Origin: an uncultured Pseudomonadales bacterium | GTDB lineage: Bacteria; Pseudomonadota; Gammaproteobacteria; Pseudomonadales; Balneatricaceae | Assembly (NCBI GenBank): GCA_937773555.1 | Contig: CALJVT010000004.1 | Span: 124,001 to 188,000 of the forward strand | Direction: 5' to 3' | DNA: 64,000 nt | Part shown: in pieces, positions 9,533-18,547 of the stretch | Layout: each line of letters opens with the position of its first letter | How positions within the stretch are numbered: the stretch's first letter is position 1 | The notes under the pieces: model-generated | Seen by the model: only the letters and a program-made list of their open reading frames with translations | What the model was told of the DNA's origin: nothing | Databases searched by the model: none | Position numbers and translations under genes: made by a program

Positions 9533-10333
9533 CTATAATTCAGCTCGAAGTCGTTGTTGCTTAGCAACAATCTTATCTAAAACTCGAGCCACTGCAATAA
9601 AAGCGAAACTGCCTGTAACAAAACTCACAGCGCCAAAACCTCGGCTACAGTCCATTTTTGCTCCTGCAACGTTAGCACTTTTAGCCCAGTCCACACTACC
9701 ATCAGGTTGCGGATAATATAACTGCTCAGTTGAGCACACACATTCAATACGGAACCGGCTTTTAAGGTTTTTACTAAATCCGTATTGGCTACGTAACACA
9801 GACCTTAACTTCGCAGCCAAAGGGTCTACCCGGGTCATGGCTAGATCCACAATTTTAATTTTGCTCGGGTCTTTCTGCCCACCCGCTCCACCAATAGTAA
9901 TAATGGGCACACGCCTATGTTTACACCAAGACACCATCATAGCCTTGGCTTTAATTGAATCACAGGCATCAATAACGTAGTCATAACCTCTATTCAAACA
10001 TGCCTCAAGGTTATTTTCGCCAACAAAATCTTCAATTAAATTAACTTTACAATGAGGATTAATATCTTTAATTCGATCAGCCATGACATCAATCTTAGAT
10101 TGATCGATAGTTGACAAGAGTGCCACTAATTGCCGATTAATGTTAGATTCGGCGACATCGTCCATATCAATTAAGGTAATCTGTCCTACTCCAGAACGAG
10201 CTAGAGCCTCAGCTACCCACGTGCCAACACCACCAATACCCACTACGCAAATATGGGCTTTGCGAATCGCAGTGTAGTCTTCAACACCATATAATCTTTC
10301 GACGCCGTCGAAACCTTGTTGCTCTTGAGTCAT
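9533..10333 (-). CDS. tcdA: tRNA threonylcarbamoyladenosine dehydratase (TcdA/CsdL)
   Basis: This is a 266-residue E1-like ThiF/MoeB-fold enzyme that cyclises t6A37 of ANN-reading tRNAs to ct6A using ATP. It has the nucleotide-binding GIGGVGTWVAEALARSG near residue 33, the adenylating-enzyme DMDDVAESNINRQ with its arginine near residue 67, and DACDSIKAK. It shows the usual TcdA C-terminal hydrophobic segment SFVTGSFAFIAVARVL, a likely membrane anchor. The sulfur-transfer partners csdA/csdE are not adjacent. It is upstream of aceK with only 9 bases between coding regions, so the two are probably cotranscribed, and it diverges from yigZ. Confidence 0.93.
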   Translation of the reverse strand: MTQEQQGFDGVERLYGVEDYTAIRKAHICVVGIGGVGTWVAEALARSGVGQITLIDMDDVAESNINRQLVALLSTIDQSKIDVMADRIKDINPHCKVNLIEDFVGENNLEACLNRGYDYVIDACDSIKAKAMMVSWCKHRRVPIITIGGAGGQKDPSKIKIVDLAMTRVDPLAAKLRSVLRSQYGFSKNLKSRFRIECVCSTEQLYYPQPDGSVDWAKSANVAGAKMDCSRGFGAVSFVTGSFAFIAVARVLDKIVAKQQRLRAEL

Positions 10334-10446
10334 TAATTAAATTGCATGTCTATGAAACTAAGCTGTATTGTACCTTCTTGTTAAGGCATACCACCAGAAT
10401 ACAAGCGCATTTTGAAAGTATTTAAACAATAAACTTAAGGCCTATT

Positions 10447-11064
10447 TTGAGCTATCAGATTCCACAATTGCACGGCAAAGACCTAGAATTGACACTCGTC
10501 ATCAAAAATAGTCACTTTATTGCTAACTTACGCCATACCGTTGGTCGAGGAGAGTGCGATATTCACTTAAATGACATGCGTAAAAAATACCCAGATGCCA
10601 GCCACCATTGTTGGGCGGTAGTCGCAGCTTCACCCGAAAACAGTACTTTTTGGGGTTTAAGTGATGCTGGGGAACCATCGGGTACTGCAGGAAAACCTAT
10701 GCTACAAGTACTTAGCCATTGCGGTATTGGTGAAGTGAGTGTGGTGGTATGCCGCTACTTTGGTGGCACTAAGCTTGGCACTGGAGGCTTAGTGAAAGCC
10801 TACTCTGATGCGGTAAAATTAGTTGTGGACGCTTGCCCTAGAGAAGTTAAGCGCCAACTTAGCCATATTAAGTTAATTTGCCCTTATGACCTTAGCGGTC
10901 GCATTGAGCATTTGTGCCACAAACATGAGGCTATTATTGACGAGTGGATATACGCCGATGAACTCACTCTAGCCTTGGTCATACCCACAAGCAACATTCC
11001 TGCCTTGCAAACAGACCTTGGCCCTATGCCACTGGCCAATATTTTACCTGCACAGAGCATATAG
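10447..11064 (+). CDS. yigZ: YigZ/IMPACT family protein
   Basis: This 205-residue protein has the UPF0029 (IMPACT) N-terminal domain, with SHFIANLRHTVG and the signature DAGEPSGTAGKPML near residue 78 plus RYFGGTKLGTGGLVKAYS near residue 100. A C-terminal DUF1949-like ferredoxin fold follows. E. coli YigZ belongs to the same family, and a role in translation or nucleotide metabolism has been suggested but is not settled. The start is a TTG at 10447, preceded at 6 bases by TAAGG and giving the expected N-terminus (M-S-Y-Q-I-P). No in-frame ATG fits better. Confidence 0.9.
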   Translation: MSYQIPQLHGKDLELTLVIKNSHFIANLRHTVGRGECDIHLNDMRKKYPDASHHCWAVVAASPENSTFWGLSDAGEPSGTAGKPMLQVLSHCGIGEVSVVVCRYFGGTKLGTGGLVKAYSDAVKLVVDACPREVKRQLSHIKLICPYDLSGRIEHLCHKHEAIIDEWIYADELTLALVIPTSNIPALQTDLGPMPLANILPAQSI

Positions 11065-11097
11065 CTGGCTATCAAAGTTAACGCTTAGGGGCAACAG

Positions 11098-11436
11098 CTA
11101 TTGTTTTTTAACAAACTGCGACTTGAGCTTCATAGCGCCAATACCAGGAATTTTGCAATCAATGTCATGATCACCCTCGACAAGGCGAATACCTTTCACC
11201 TTTGTACCGACTTTAACAACTAAAGAAGAACCTTTAACCTTGAGGTCTTTAATGACGGTAACCGTGTCACCATCCTTTAAAAGGTTACCATTGCTGTCGT
11301 GGATTTCTTTGCTATCTGTTTCATCGTCAGGCCCATCCATAGACCATTCATGGGCACATTCTGGGCAGACGTATTGTCTACCATCTTCATAGGTGTATTC
11401 GGAACTACATTTTGGACACTTAGGTAAATCAGCCAT
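11098..11436 (-). CDS. yjdM: PhnA/YjdM family zinc-ribbon protein
   Basis: This 112-residue protein has an N-terminal zinc ribbon (CPKC near residues 8-11 and CPEC near 24-27) and a C-terminal SH3-like PhnA domain with the conserved [15 protein letters not shown] and [10 protein letters not shown]. The family was once called 'alkylphosphonate utilization protein PhnA', but that role is doubtful and E. coli YjdM is a small protein of unclear function. It stands alone on its strand between yigZ and the membrane protein at 11503. The upstream gap of 66 bases shows no clear ribosome site beyond GAGAT. Confidence 0.92.
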   Translation of the reverse strand: MADLPKCPKCSSEYTYEDGRQYVCPECAHEWSMDGPDDETDSKEIHDSNGNLLKDGDTVTVIKDLKVKGSSLVVKVGTKVKGIRLVEGDHDIDCKIPGIGAMKLKSQFVKKQ

Positions 11437-11502
11437 AGTAATATCTCAGTAAATGTATATAAAATGGCCAAGTGACTTGATCATAAAAGTAATAGTGCAA
11501 CT

Positions 11503-11883
11503 CTACGAACGGCCCTTAAGTAGCTTGTAATGCCTAAACTGCAATGCTGCTATGGCAGCAGTGTACATAGCAATTACAAATGTCACTCTTATACCTAGTG
11601 GATCAATAATAACTGCATCTGCACTAATAAGTGCAACTGTAAGCACGGTCCAACCATAACCACCCATGACAAAGAATAATACCTCATGGGGCTTAATCTG
11701 TTGACGTAACGATGCGACCAACAAGAGAACTCCATTAACCACTAAAATGATGCCAATGGAGTGCATCAACATGGTCTTTTCAGTACCAATAAGCAGGTTG
11801 ACCGAATCTGTTTTGAGCAACATTACTAGGCCAAGGATTAAACAGGACGAACTGTTAATGCGTAACAACAGATTTAAACTCAT
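11503..11883 (-). CDS. Hypothetical four-helix membrane protein
   Basis: I do not recognise a family. The 126-residue product has four hydrophobic segments, at roughly residues 12-27, 37-58, 66-88 and 95-114, and a short basic C-terminus. A GAGG stretch lies 5 bases before the ATG, and the gene begins one base after the dbpA stop, so it is very probably translated from the dbpA transcript. Nothing in the sequence ties it to RNA metabolism. The operon link may simply be positional. Confidence 0.75.
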   Translation of the reverse strand: MSLNLLLRINSSSCLILGLVMLLKTDSVNLLIGTEKTMLMHSIGIILVVNGVLLLVASLRQQIKPHEVLFFVMGGYGWTVLTVALISADAVIIDPLGIRVTFVIAMYTAAIAALQFRHYKLLKGRS

Positions 11884-11884
11884 A

Positions 11885-13273
11885 CTAACCTCGTAACCGT
11901 CTTACTTTAAAATTGCGCCCTTTAAGCTTGCCTTCACTTAGCTTATTAAAGGCTGTGTTGCCATAAGCTTGAGTAACAGCCACATAGGCCCACTGATCGC
12001 CCACTTGTATGCGGCCAATTTCTGCACCTGGAATACCATCAGCACCTGTTAATGCACCGACAATGTCCCCTGCTCTAACTTTTTGCTTTTTGCCACCACC
12101 AATTTGAATGGTCACCATTGCAGGGGAAAATGCTGGCTGGCGTAAAAGCTTAATTGGTGGCAAGTCGTCACGCTCAAGCTTTTGCTTTAAGTAATCTTCT
12201 AACAAACCAATTTTGTGATTTTCTTTTTGCGTATGCAAAGTGCAGGCTAAACCTTGAGCACCCGCGCGGCCGGTTCGACCAATACGGTGAGTATGCACCT
12301 CTAGTTCACGAGCCACCTGATAGTTAATCACTAAATCTAGCGCTTCAATGTCTAAACCTCGCGCTGCCACATCAGTAGCCACCAGCACAGAAGCACTTCG
12401 ATTAGAGAATCGCACTAAGGTTTGATCACGCTGCTTCTGCTCTAAGTCGCCATGTAACGCTAAAGCTTCATAACCCACTGCACGTAATTCGTTGGCAACC
12501 TGATCAGTTTCAACTTTGGTATTACAAAAAATTAATGTTGTCTCAGGCTGATGTGCTTGCAATAACAACCGCACTGCCTCTATGCGAGCGTCATCACTTT
12601 CGACCTGATAGAGGGTTTGTACGATACTTTGTTTGCTGTGGCTATCTTGTACTTCCACAATAACTGGTAATTGCATGATGCGTTTGGCAATGTTTTCAAT
12701 CTTAGAAGGATAAGTGGCGCTAAACAGCATAGTTTGACGCTTCGTAGGCATGTAACTAATAATATTGTCTAGGGCTTCCTGAAAACCCATATCTAACATT
12801 CTGTCTGCTTCATCCAATACTAGCGTGGTGAGGTTATCAAGGTTAAGGTTAGACTTACGCAGGTGTTCTTCAACCCGTCCTGGTGTCCCTACAATAATAT
12901 GAGCACCGTGTTCTAATGAACCCACTTGAGGCCCAAAGGACATACCGCCGCAAAGTGTTAGTACTTTAATGTTATGGATGCCGCGGGCCAATTTACGTAT
13001 TTCTACAGACACTTGGTCTGCTAGTTCGCGAGTTGGGCATAGCACCAGAGTTTGCACACGAAAGCGTTTTACATCAAGCTTGTTGAGTAGACCTAGAGCA
13101 AAAGTAGCCGTTTTTCCAGAACCTGTTTTGGCCTTGGCAATAACATCTTTGTTAGCCAAAATAGGTGGCAAACCTTGCGCCTGAATTGGCGTCATTTCTG
13201 AGTAGCCTAAGCTTGCAAGGTTATCTAATAGGGCAGAGTCTAAACCCAAACTGGCAAAATCATATTGTGACAA
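11885..13273 (-). CDS. dbpA: ATP-dependent RNA helicase DbpA
   Basis: This 462-residue DEAD-box helicase has motif I AKTGSGKT, motif II DEAD, motif III SAT, the ARGLDIE block and motif [12 protein letters not shown] in order. It then has a C-terminal domain of about 75 residues with IQIGGGKKQKVRAGDIVGAL, the DbpA RNA-binding domain that recognises hairpin 92 of 23S rRNA in E. coli. This tail separates it from the RhlE paralogue at 34.9 kb. The start is a TTG at 13273, since no in-frame ATG precedes the helicase core and MSQYDFASLGL matches the normal N-terminus. A weak GAGA precedes it. Confidence 0.93.
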   Translation of the reverse strand: MSQYDFASLGLDSALLDNLASLGYSEMTPIQAQGLPPILANKDVIAKAKTGSGKTATFALGLLNKLDVKRFRVQTLVLCPTRELADQVSVEIRKLARGIHNIKVLTLCGGMSFGPQVGSLEHGAHIIVGTPGRVEEHLRKSNLNLDNLTTLVLDEADRMLDMGFQEALDNIISYMPTKRQTMLFSATYPSKIENIAKRIMQLPVIVEVQDSHSKQSIVQTLYQVESDDARIEAVRLLLQAHQPETTLIFCNTKVETDQVANELRAVGYEALALHGDLEQKQRDQTLVRFSNRSASVLVATDVAARGLDIEALDLVINYQVARELEVHTHRIGRTGRAGAQGLACTLHTQKENHKIGLLEDYLKQKLERDDLPPIKLLRQPAFSPAMVTIQIGGGKKQKVRAGDIVGALTGADGIPGAEIGRIQVGDQWAYVAVTQAYGNTAFNKLSEGKLKGRNFKVRRLRG

Positions 13274-13336
13274 GTGAATTCTCGTGTATTATTGAGGGGG
13301 ATATTAAGGCCCTTATTCTAACAGAATAACGTCTCA

Positions 13337-14752
13337 TTAGTTGCTTATCATCTCGTCCAACAACTGCGTTCGCTGATCTACTTGATCACCCTGTAAAACA
13401 AAACCACACACTTTACCTTCCAGGTTATTAAATCGAGCGATCATGCCCTTTTTACTATGCCGTACCTGCCATTGGCCAAGGAGACCTATAGGAGGCGGCA
13501 GTATAGTAATCGGGCAAACTGGCGTCTTAACCACTACGGTCATTTGTGGATAACTTACCTCGGTAAATACACCAGTAAGGGTTTGTGATAAAGCTTGGAT
13601 ACCCCAGTAAATCGGCGCAATATACGGTTGCAACTGGCCGTCAAACTCAATGCAGTCTCCTAAGGCATAAACGTGAGGCATGTTGGTCATTAAACGAGCG
13701 TCAGTTTTGATACCCACACCGCAGGTAATTCCATTATTGATTGCAAGTTTGGTACGCGCTTTTAGGCCAACCGCCGAAACAATGACGTCTATCTCTAAAA
13801 CATCACCTGTTTTTAGTGTCACCGAGTAACCAGCCTGTGGGTGTGTTGGGTCAATATAATTGACAGTCTTAACCTCATTATCCAACCACCAACTCACCCC
13901 TATCTCAGATAATGAATCCTGTAGTTTCTTACCCACAGCTTCTGGCAACAAACGATCCATAGGCCAAGAGGTAAGCCCTACAAGGTTCACTTTTTTACCG
14001 ACGGCAGCCAGATCATTAGCAAATTCACAACCAATTAATCCATTTCCGATCAACAATACGCGCTGTTTATCTTCTAGCAAGTTCCTATAGTGGTGATAGT
14101 CTTGTAGGCTGTTAACACTAACAACATCTGCGCTAGCATCACCTTCAAAGGGTATTTTAATTGCTTGCGCTCCCTGAGCTAAGACCAACTGGCCATAGGG
14201 TTGCTGGCCGATATCAGTAAATAATTGTTTAGATTGGGGGTCTATGCGCTCAACAGTACACTGGGTAACAATACGAATATTCAAACGATTCGCTCGATCT
14301 AGCGGCAGTTCTATCACCAAACTTTCGGCTGTTTGCTGCATTGTTAAGCCGGTTGATAAAGCGGGTTTGGAATAGTGTTTACCTGCATCTTGGGTTAATA
14401 CAACTACCTCTACCTGCGCATCAAGCTTGCGAATAGCTTCGGCAAGATTATAGCCAGCATAGCCTGACCCTACAATAACAATAGGGCCTTGAGGCTTATC
14501 TAAAGCTGACAATACTGATGCTGCTGCAGTTGTATTTGCGCCTGATTGGATCGGTTCTGGAGGCAATTCAATCATTTCAAAATCTTCTTTGCCTACCAGG
14601 CAGTCAGGGCATAACCAATCATCAGGCACATCGTCCCAACGAGTTCCAGCCTCTATACCATCATGAGGCCAGCCTATGGCTTCGTCATAGATAAAACCAC
14701 AAATAATACAAAGCCATTTTTTATAAGGCACAGATTGCTCAGCAGAAGACAT
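13337..14752 (-). CDS. Rubredoxin fused to FAD-dependent rubredoxin reductase
   Basis: This 471-residue fusion has an N-terminal rubredoxin domain with its four iron-ligand cysteines (C15, C18, C48, C51, in CIIC and CPDC). It is followed by a two-Rossmann pyridine nucleotide-disulfide oxidoreductase like AlkT. FAD binding is seen in [18 protein letters not shown] near residue 92 and NAD(P)H binding in [14 protein letters not shown] near residue 235; the FAD ribityl motif YALGDC follows. It moves electrons from NAD(P)H through FAD to the one-iron centre, and such pairs usually feed AlkB-type alkane hydroxylases. No AlkB is here. It is the last gene of an apparent operon with a Rieske oxygenase and an aldehyde dehydrogenase, 10 bases after the latter, so it may power that oxygenase. 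That partnership is inference. Confidence 0.92.
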   Translation of the reverse strand: MSSAEQSVPYKKWLCIICGFIYDEAIGWPHDGIEAGTRWDDVPDDWLCPDCLVGKEDFEMIELPPEPIQSGANTTAAASVLSALDKPQGPIVIVGSGYAGYNLAEAIRKLDAQVEVVVLTQDAGKHYSKPALSTGLTMQQTAESLVIELPLDRANRLNIRIVTQCTVERIDPQSKQLFTDIGQQPYGQLVLAQGAQAIKIPFEGDASADVVSVNSLQDYHHYRNLLEDKQRVLLIGNGLIGCEFANDLAAVGKKVNLVGLTSWPMDRLLPEAVGKKLQDSLSEIGVSWWLDNEVKTVNYIDPTHPQAGYSVTLKTGDVLEIDVIVSAVGLKARTKLAINNGITCGVGIKTDARLMTNMPHVYALGDCIEFDGQLQPYIAPIYWGIQALSQTLTGVFTEVSYPQMTVVVKTPVCPITILPPPIGLLGQWQVRHSKKGMIARFNNLEGKVCGFVLQGDQVDQRTQLLDEMISN

Positions 14753-14762
14753 ACAAAATTCT

Positions 14763-16208
14763 CTAGGGTGTTAAACGAATTGCTATGTTTTTAGTACGGA
14801 CATAATTATACAAAGCTTCTTGACCTTTTTCACGCCCAAACCCAGATTTTCCCACACCGCCAAAAGGAGTGCTAATACCGCCAGCAAACCATTCATTAAC
14901 AAAAACCTGGCCAGCAACTAACGCACGACTAGCCCGCAACGCTAAACTCAAATTCTGAGTAAATACCCCAGCTACCAAACCAAAATCGGTGCCGTTGGCT
15001 ATATCATAAGCTTCTTGAGGCGTATTGAATTTCATTAACACCAGTACTGGCCCAAACACTTCTTGTTGCGCTATTTCTGTGTTGGCATCGGCTTCTATAA
15101 GAGTTGGGGGCATAAAATAACCCGCTTGGTCCAACGGCATACCTCCCACTAAACAATGTGCACCCTGTTCTTTTGCCCGCGCACACATGCCTGCAATTTT
15201 ATCAAGCTGAATGTTGGTAAGTATGGGAGTGACATCAGCTTCATCCATACCAGCTCCTATAGACTTAGTTGAGAAACAGGCAACTAAACGCTGTTTTACC
15301 TCTTCATAAACGCTCTCATGCACAATAAGACGTGACATGGCAGAACATACCTGCCCTGAGTTAAATAAATTACCCACATCAGCGCTGGAAATAACTTGGT
15401 CTAAATTGGCATCTGCAAAAACAACACCAGCAGACTTGCCACCTAATTCCATAACACATGGCACAACATGCTCTACCGCAGCCTTCATAATAGACTGCCC
15501 CGTTGCAACAGACCCTGTAAAGACGATTTGGTCAATATCACTATGGGCTGCTAATGCCACACCAGTGTCATGGCCATAACCACACAAAATATTCACCCCC
15601 CCTGGCGGCACCTTTGCATTAACCATAGCCTCTCCTAACAAGGCTACTGCCAAGGGCGTTAACTCAGGTGACTTTATTACCACACTATTACCTGCTGCTA
15701 AAGCAGGTGCTAAGGACCTAGCCACTAGGGACACTGGAAAATTCCATGGAATGATTTGAGCTGAAACACCAAATGGCTCGTACTCAGTAAAGTCTACTAG
15801 CCCTTCACCCAAGGGAATAGATTGACCTTCAATTTTGTCTGCCATACCAGCGTAGTATTCAAAGTAACGTGCTGCTTCCTCAAATTCCCACTCTGCTGCA
15901 CTTAATGGTTTACCATTCTCCAAACACAAAAGCTTGCCACCGCGTTTAGCTAAGGTTCTAATTTGCTCAGCAATAGCATGGAGTAATTGCATGCGTTGAT
16001 AGGGAGCCATACCTGCTATGAGGCGATCATTATGACATTGCCGGGCTGCGCTTACTGCCTGATCTACATGGGTCGGCATAGCACGCGCAATAGTGCCTAC
16101 CAACATACCGTTGGCTGGGTTTTCTACCTTTATACGCTCATCGCTATCTACCCATTCGCCATTAATAAAATTGGTACTATGGGTAATGCCCTGTTGACGC
16201 TGATTCAT
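14763..16208 (-). CDS. NAD(P)-dependent aldehyde dehydrogenase
   Basis: This 481-residue ALDH-superfamily enzyme has the oxyanion-hole asparagine in IIPWNFP (N156), the general base in MELGGKS (E254) and the nucleophile in FNSGQVCS (C288). It is closest in style to betaine-aldehyde/aminoaldehyde dehydrogenases, but the substrate is not proven. The frame could be extended to 16241, overlapping the upstream gene. GGAG 9 bases before the ATG at 16208, and the family N-terminus, support the shorter start. It begins 4 bases after the Rieske oxygenase stop, which suggests it oxidises the aldehyde that oxygenase releases. Confidence 0.93.
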   Translation of the reverse strand: MNQRQQGITHSTNFINGEWVDSDERIKVENPANGMLVGTIARAMPTHVDQAVSAARQCHNDRLIAGMAPYQRMQLLHAIAEQIRTLAKRGGKLLCLENGKPLSAAEWEFEEAARYFEYYAGMADKIEGQSIPLGEGLVDFTEYEPFGVSAQIIPWNFPVSLVARSLAPALAAGNSVVIKSPELTPLAVALLGEAMVNAKVPPGGVNILCGYGHDTGVALAAHSDIDQIVFTGSVATGQSIMKAAVEHVVPCVMELGGKSAGVVFADANLDQVISSADVGNLFNSGQVCSAMSRLIVHESVYEEVKQRLVACFSTKSIGAGMDEADVTPILTNIQLDKIAGMCARAKEQGAHCLVGGMPLDQAGYFMPPTLIEADANTEIAQQEVFGPVLVLMKFNTPQEAYDIANGTDFGLVAGVFTQNLSLALRASRALVAGQVFVNEWFAGGISTPFGGVGKSGFGREKGQEALYNYVRTKNIAIRLTP

Positions 16209-16212
16209 GGCT

Positions 16213-17418
16213 TTAAACTCCGGTTGTTTGTATGCTTTCAATTAAGTGTTTCGCTGCCCATTTGTGAAAGTAGTGGGTAGGGTTGTCTAACACTGGGGAG
16301 AATTGACCTCCGTTAAAGCCAGGCGACGATCTACCAAGCTGCATGCCTTCCACCACCATGACGTCTTCTTGAAAAACTTCCTTCCACGCTGATAAAGTAG
16401 CATCTCTGCAGCCTTTATATTCAGGTGTAATAGCCTCATCACCCACGTACATTAACCTTAAGTGCTCAACAGTTTGATTATTAGCTACTGGCTCTAACAC
16501 AATTGCAAAGGTGTGGTCGGCTTGGATACCCAGCAATACATTGGGGAATACGGTAATGTATTCGGCTTCTTTCATACGGTTTTGTTGCCATTCGGGGAAC
16601 ACTGGCAAACGTGTCCCTGCAGAATCAGCTAGGTTATAAACCATAGTGCCCTGGCCAGCAAACTCATTGGCAAACATTATATGGTAATGATCTTGAATGC
16701 GTGAATAAACATTTAGGTTTGGATGTATCCATGGCAAATGGTAGCTTTCACAATAATTTTCTACAGCTAGCTTCCAATTACATGCCACTTTTAAGGTGAA
16801 CTCACCTTGGGTTTGTCCTTCGCTGGGTATTTCTCTACGCATCCGGCTATAGCCAGTATCTCCCATGAATGGTTGCCAACGCTCCACAATGGGTGCAATA
16901 AACTCTTCAAAAGAGTTCGCACTGCCATCTAGATTTACAAACACAATATCAAACCAAACCGCGCTAGCCACTTCCTTTAAACCATGCCTGTCGTATACCA
17001 AGCTATCTACTTTGTGTACCCCTAACCCACCAATGTGGGGGGTGCCTTTTAGCTGACCAGTTAGATCATAGGTCCATGAGTGATAAGGGCAGCGGATACT
17101 CCCCTTAATAGGCCCTTCTTTATTGATTAATAACATACCACGATGGCTACAGACGTTATGGAACACGCGGATAATATTGTCATTATCACGGATAATTACC
17201 AGTGGTAACCCCATAAAAGAAACTGGCTTGACATAGCCTAGCTGTGGCATATCTCCAGCAAAACCAACGCCCGCCCATGTTTTACCTAGTAAAAGATCAC
17301 GTTCGTGAGCAAACATGTCTGGGTCGTTGTATAAGGGGCTGGGCAGGCCACTGGCTTGTGCAATCGGAAGCATGGCTTTTTCTAGACTTGTGATAGGGAT
17401 ACGGTCATAGGCGTTCAT
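16213..17418 (-). CDS. Rieske non-heme iron oxygenase, alpha (catalytic) subunit; possible quaternary-amine monooxygenase
   Basis: This 401-residue protein has a Rieske [2Fe-2S] motif C-x-H-x17-C-x2-H (C90, H92, C110, H113) and a catalytic domain. NWKLAVENYCESYHLPWIHP supplies the mononuclear iron ligands H227 and H232, with D352 as the probable third. The residue bridging to the neighbouring Rieske centre, three before H227, is glutamate (E224) instead of the usual aspartate, as reported for carnitine monooxygenase CntA and relatives. This, and the following aldehyde dehydrogenase, suggests demethylation or hydroxylation of a choline-, betaine- or carnitine-like compound, but the substrate is inferred. 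AAGGA precedes the ATG. The LysR gene just upstream on the same strand is the likely regulator. No beta subunit or ferredoxin gene is present. Confidence 0.9.
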   Translation of the reverse strand: MNAYDRIPITSLEKAMLPIAQASGLPSPLYNDPDMFAHERDLLLGKTWAGVGFAGDMPQLGYVKPVSFMGLPLVIIRDNDNIIRVFHNVCSHRGMLLINKEGPIKGSIRCPYHSWTYDLTGQLKGTPHIGGLGVHKVDSLVYDRHGLKEVASAVWFDIVFVNLDGSANSFEEFIAPIVERWQPFMGDTGYSRMRREIPSEGQTQGEFTLKVACNWKLAVENYCESYHLPWIHPNLNVYSRIQDHYHIMFANEFAGQGTMVYNLADSAGTRLPVFPEWQQNRMKEAEYITVFPNVLLGIQADHTFAIVLEPVANNQTVEHLRLMYVGDEAITPEYKGCRDATLSAWKEVFQEDVMVVEGMQLGRSSPGFNGGQFSPVLDNPTHYFHKWAAKHLIESIQTTGV

Positions 17419-17531
17419 TGGTGGTCCTTAAGTTGACGTAAGGCAAATTATGTGACCACAATGCCTGAAACCAGAGACAGCAACAAACGATTATTTATCA
17501 TTCATTCCATGAAATAAACTCATAGATTAAC

Positions 17532-18428
17532 TTATAAATTATTGATTAACCACAAGCGAAAATTATCTAAAGCTTGCTTCTTGCTACCCATCACAGACGT
17601 CATAAGATAGAAGCTAGCTTCGGTATCCAAAGTTTGGTCAAAGGCCTTAACTAAGCTACCTGTTGCCAAATAATCAGACAATAAATGATCCCATGCCAGT
17701 GCGACACCTTGGCCTTGTTGAGCTGCTTGAATCAACATATTGTAATGACTAAAAATCACTTTATGTTGCGGCACTACTGGCAACATATCCATGCCCTTAA
17801 ACCAGTCTGGCCAGTTAAACCAACCAATGGTCGGGTTATCCAACACTAGCTGCCTTGTGGCTAGTAAATCCCTTGGAGAGAGCGACTTATGTTGGGCTAA
17901 AAATTCTGGGCTGGATACCACAAACACACGTTGTGAAAAAAGGTGATCGACCCTATAGGCAATAGGCTCAACTGCACTAAAACGGATGTTGCAGTCAAAG
18001 TCAGCTGCGTCCACCTCTAGCACGTTATCGGCTACTAACAAGCGTATATCAGTATCTGGATACGCACGCAGGTACTCGGTGATGCGTGGCATAAGCCACA
18101 AGGAGGCAACAGCATGACTAGCAGCAATAGTAATTTGTTTGGTTTGCACTGGGTTTTTAATCGCAAACGTTGCCATTGATATCTCACTTAAGGCATTAGC
18201 GATGTGCTGATGGTACTCACGGCCAGCCGCAGTCAAGCGCACTTGACGTTTTTTGCGATCAAATAAATCAATACCCAGACTTTTCTCTAAACTACATATT
18301 TGGCGACTTATTGCACCTTGTGTTACAAACAGTTTAGCTGCAGCTTGAGTAAAACTTGCACTCGTTGCAGCCGCATCAAAGGCAACTAGAGCATTTAGAG
18401 GAGGTAAAGATTTTATGTTCAATGGCAT
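17532..18428 (-). CDS. LysR-family transcriptional regulator (GcvA-like)
   Basis: This 298-residue protein has an N-terminal winged helix (LNALVAFDAAATSASFTQAAAKL, then TQGAISRQICSLE) and a periplasmic-binding-like effector domain. The opening PLNALVAFDAA and DLFDRKKRQVRLT resemble the GcvA subgroup. It lies 113 bases upstream of the Rieske oxygenase, same direction, and likely controls that operon. The gap contains an imperfect inverted repeat (17491-17517, TTATTT arms with ATG/CAT inner bases) that could be a binding site. It is divergent from a second LysR gene at 18548. Confidence 0.92.
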   Translation of the reverse strand: MPLNIKSLPPLNALVAFDAAATSASFTQAAAKLFVTQGAISRQICSLEKSLGIDLFDRKKRQVRLTAAGREYHQHIANALSEISMATFAIKNPVQTKQITIAASHAVASLWLMPRITEYLRAYPDTDIRLLVADNVLEVDAADFDCNIRFSAVEPIAYRVDHLFSQRVFVVSSPEFLAQHKSLSPRDLLATRQLVLDNPTIGWFNWPDWFKGMDMLPVVPQHKVIFSHYNMLIQAAQQGQGVALAWDHLLSDYLATGSLVKAFDQTLDTEASFYLMTSVMGSKKQALDNFRLWLINNL

Positions 18429-18547
18429 GACTAAAACTCATTTGTTATCCGCTATTAGAGTATGACGTCACTTTGGTATTTATTAAACCTCAATGGATTA
18501 ATTATTTTAATAACTTTTTATTCAACATTAATTTGTTTTATAATTTA

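Noticed and set aside
13337-14752. The rubredoxin fusion as part of an alkane hydroxylase system
   Set aside because: No AlkB-like histidine-box membrane protein is in the window, and the operon partners are a Rieske oxygenase and an aldehyde dehydrogenase.
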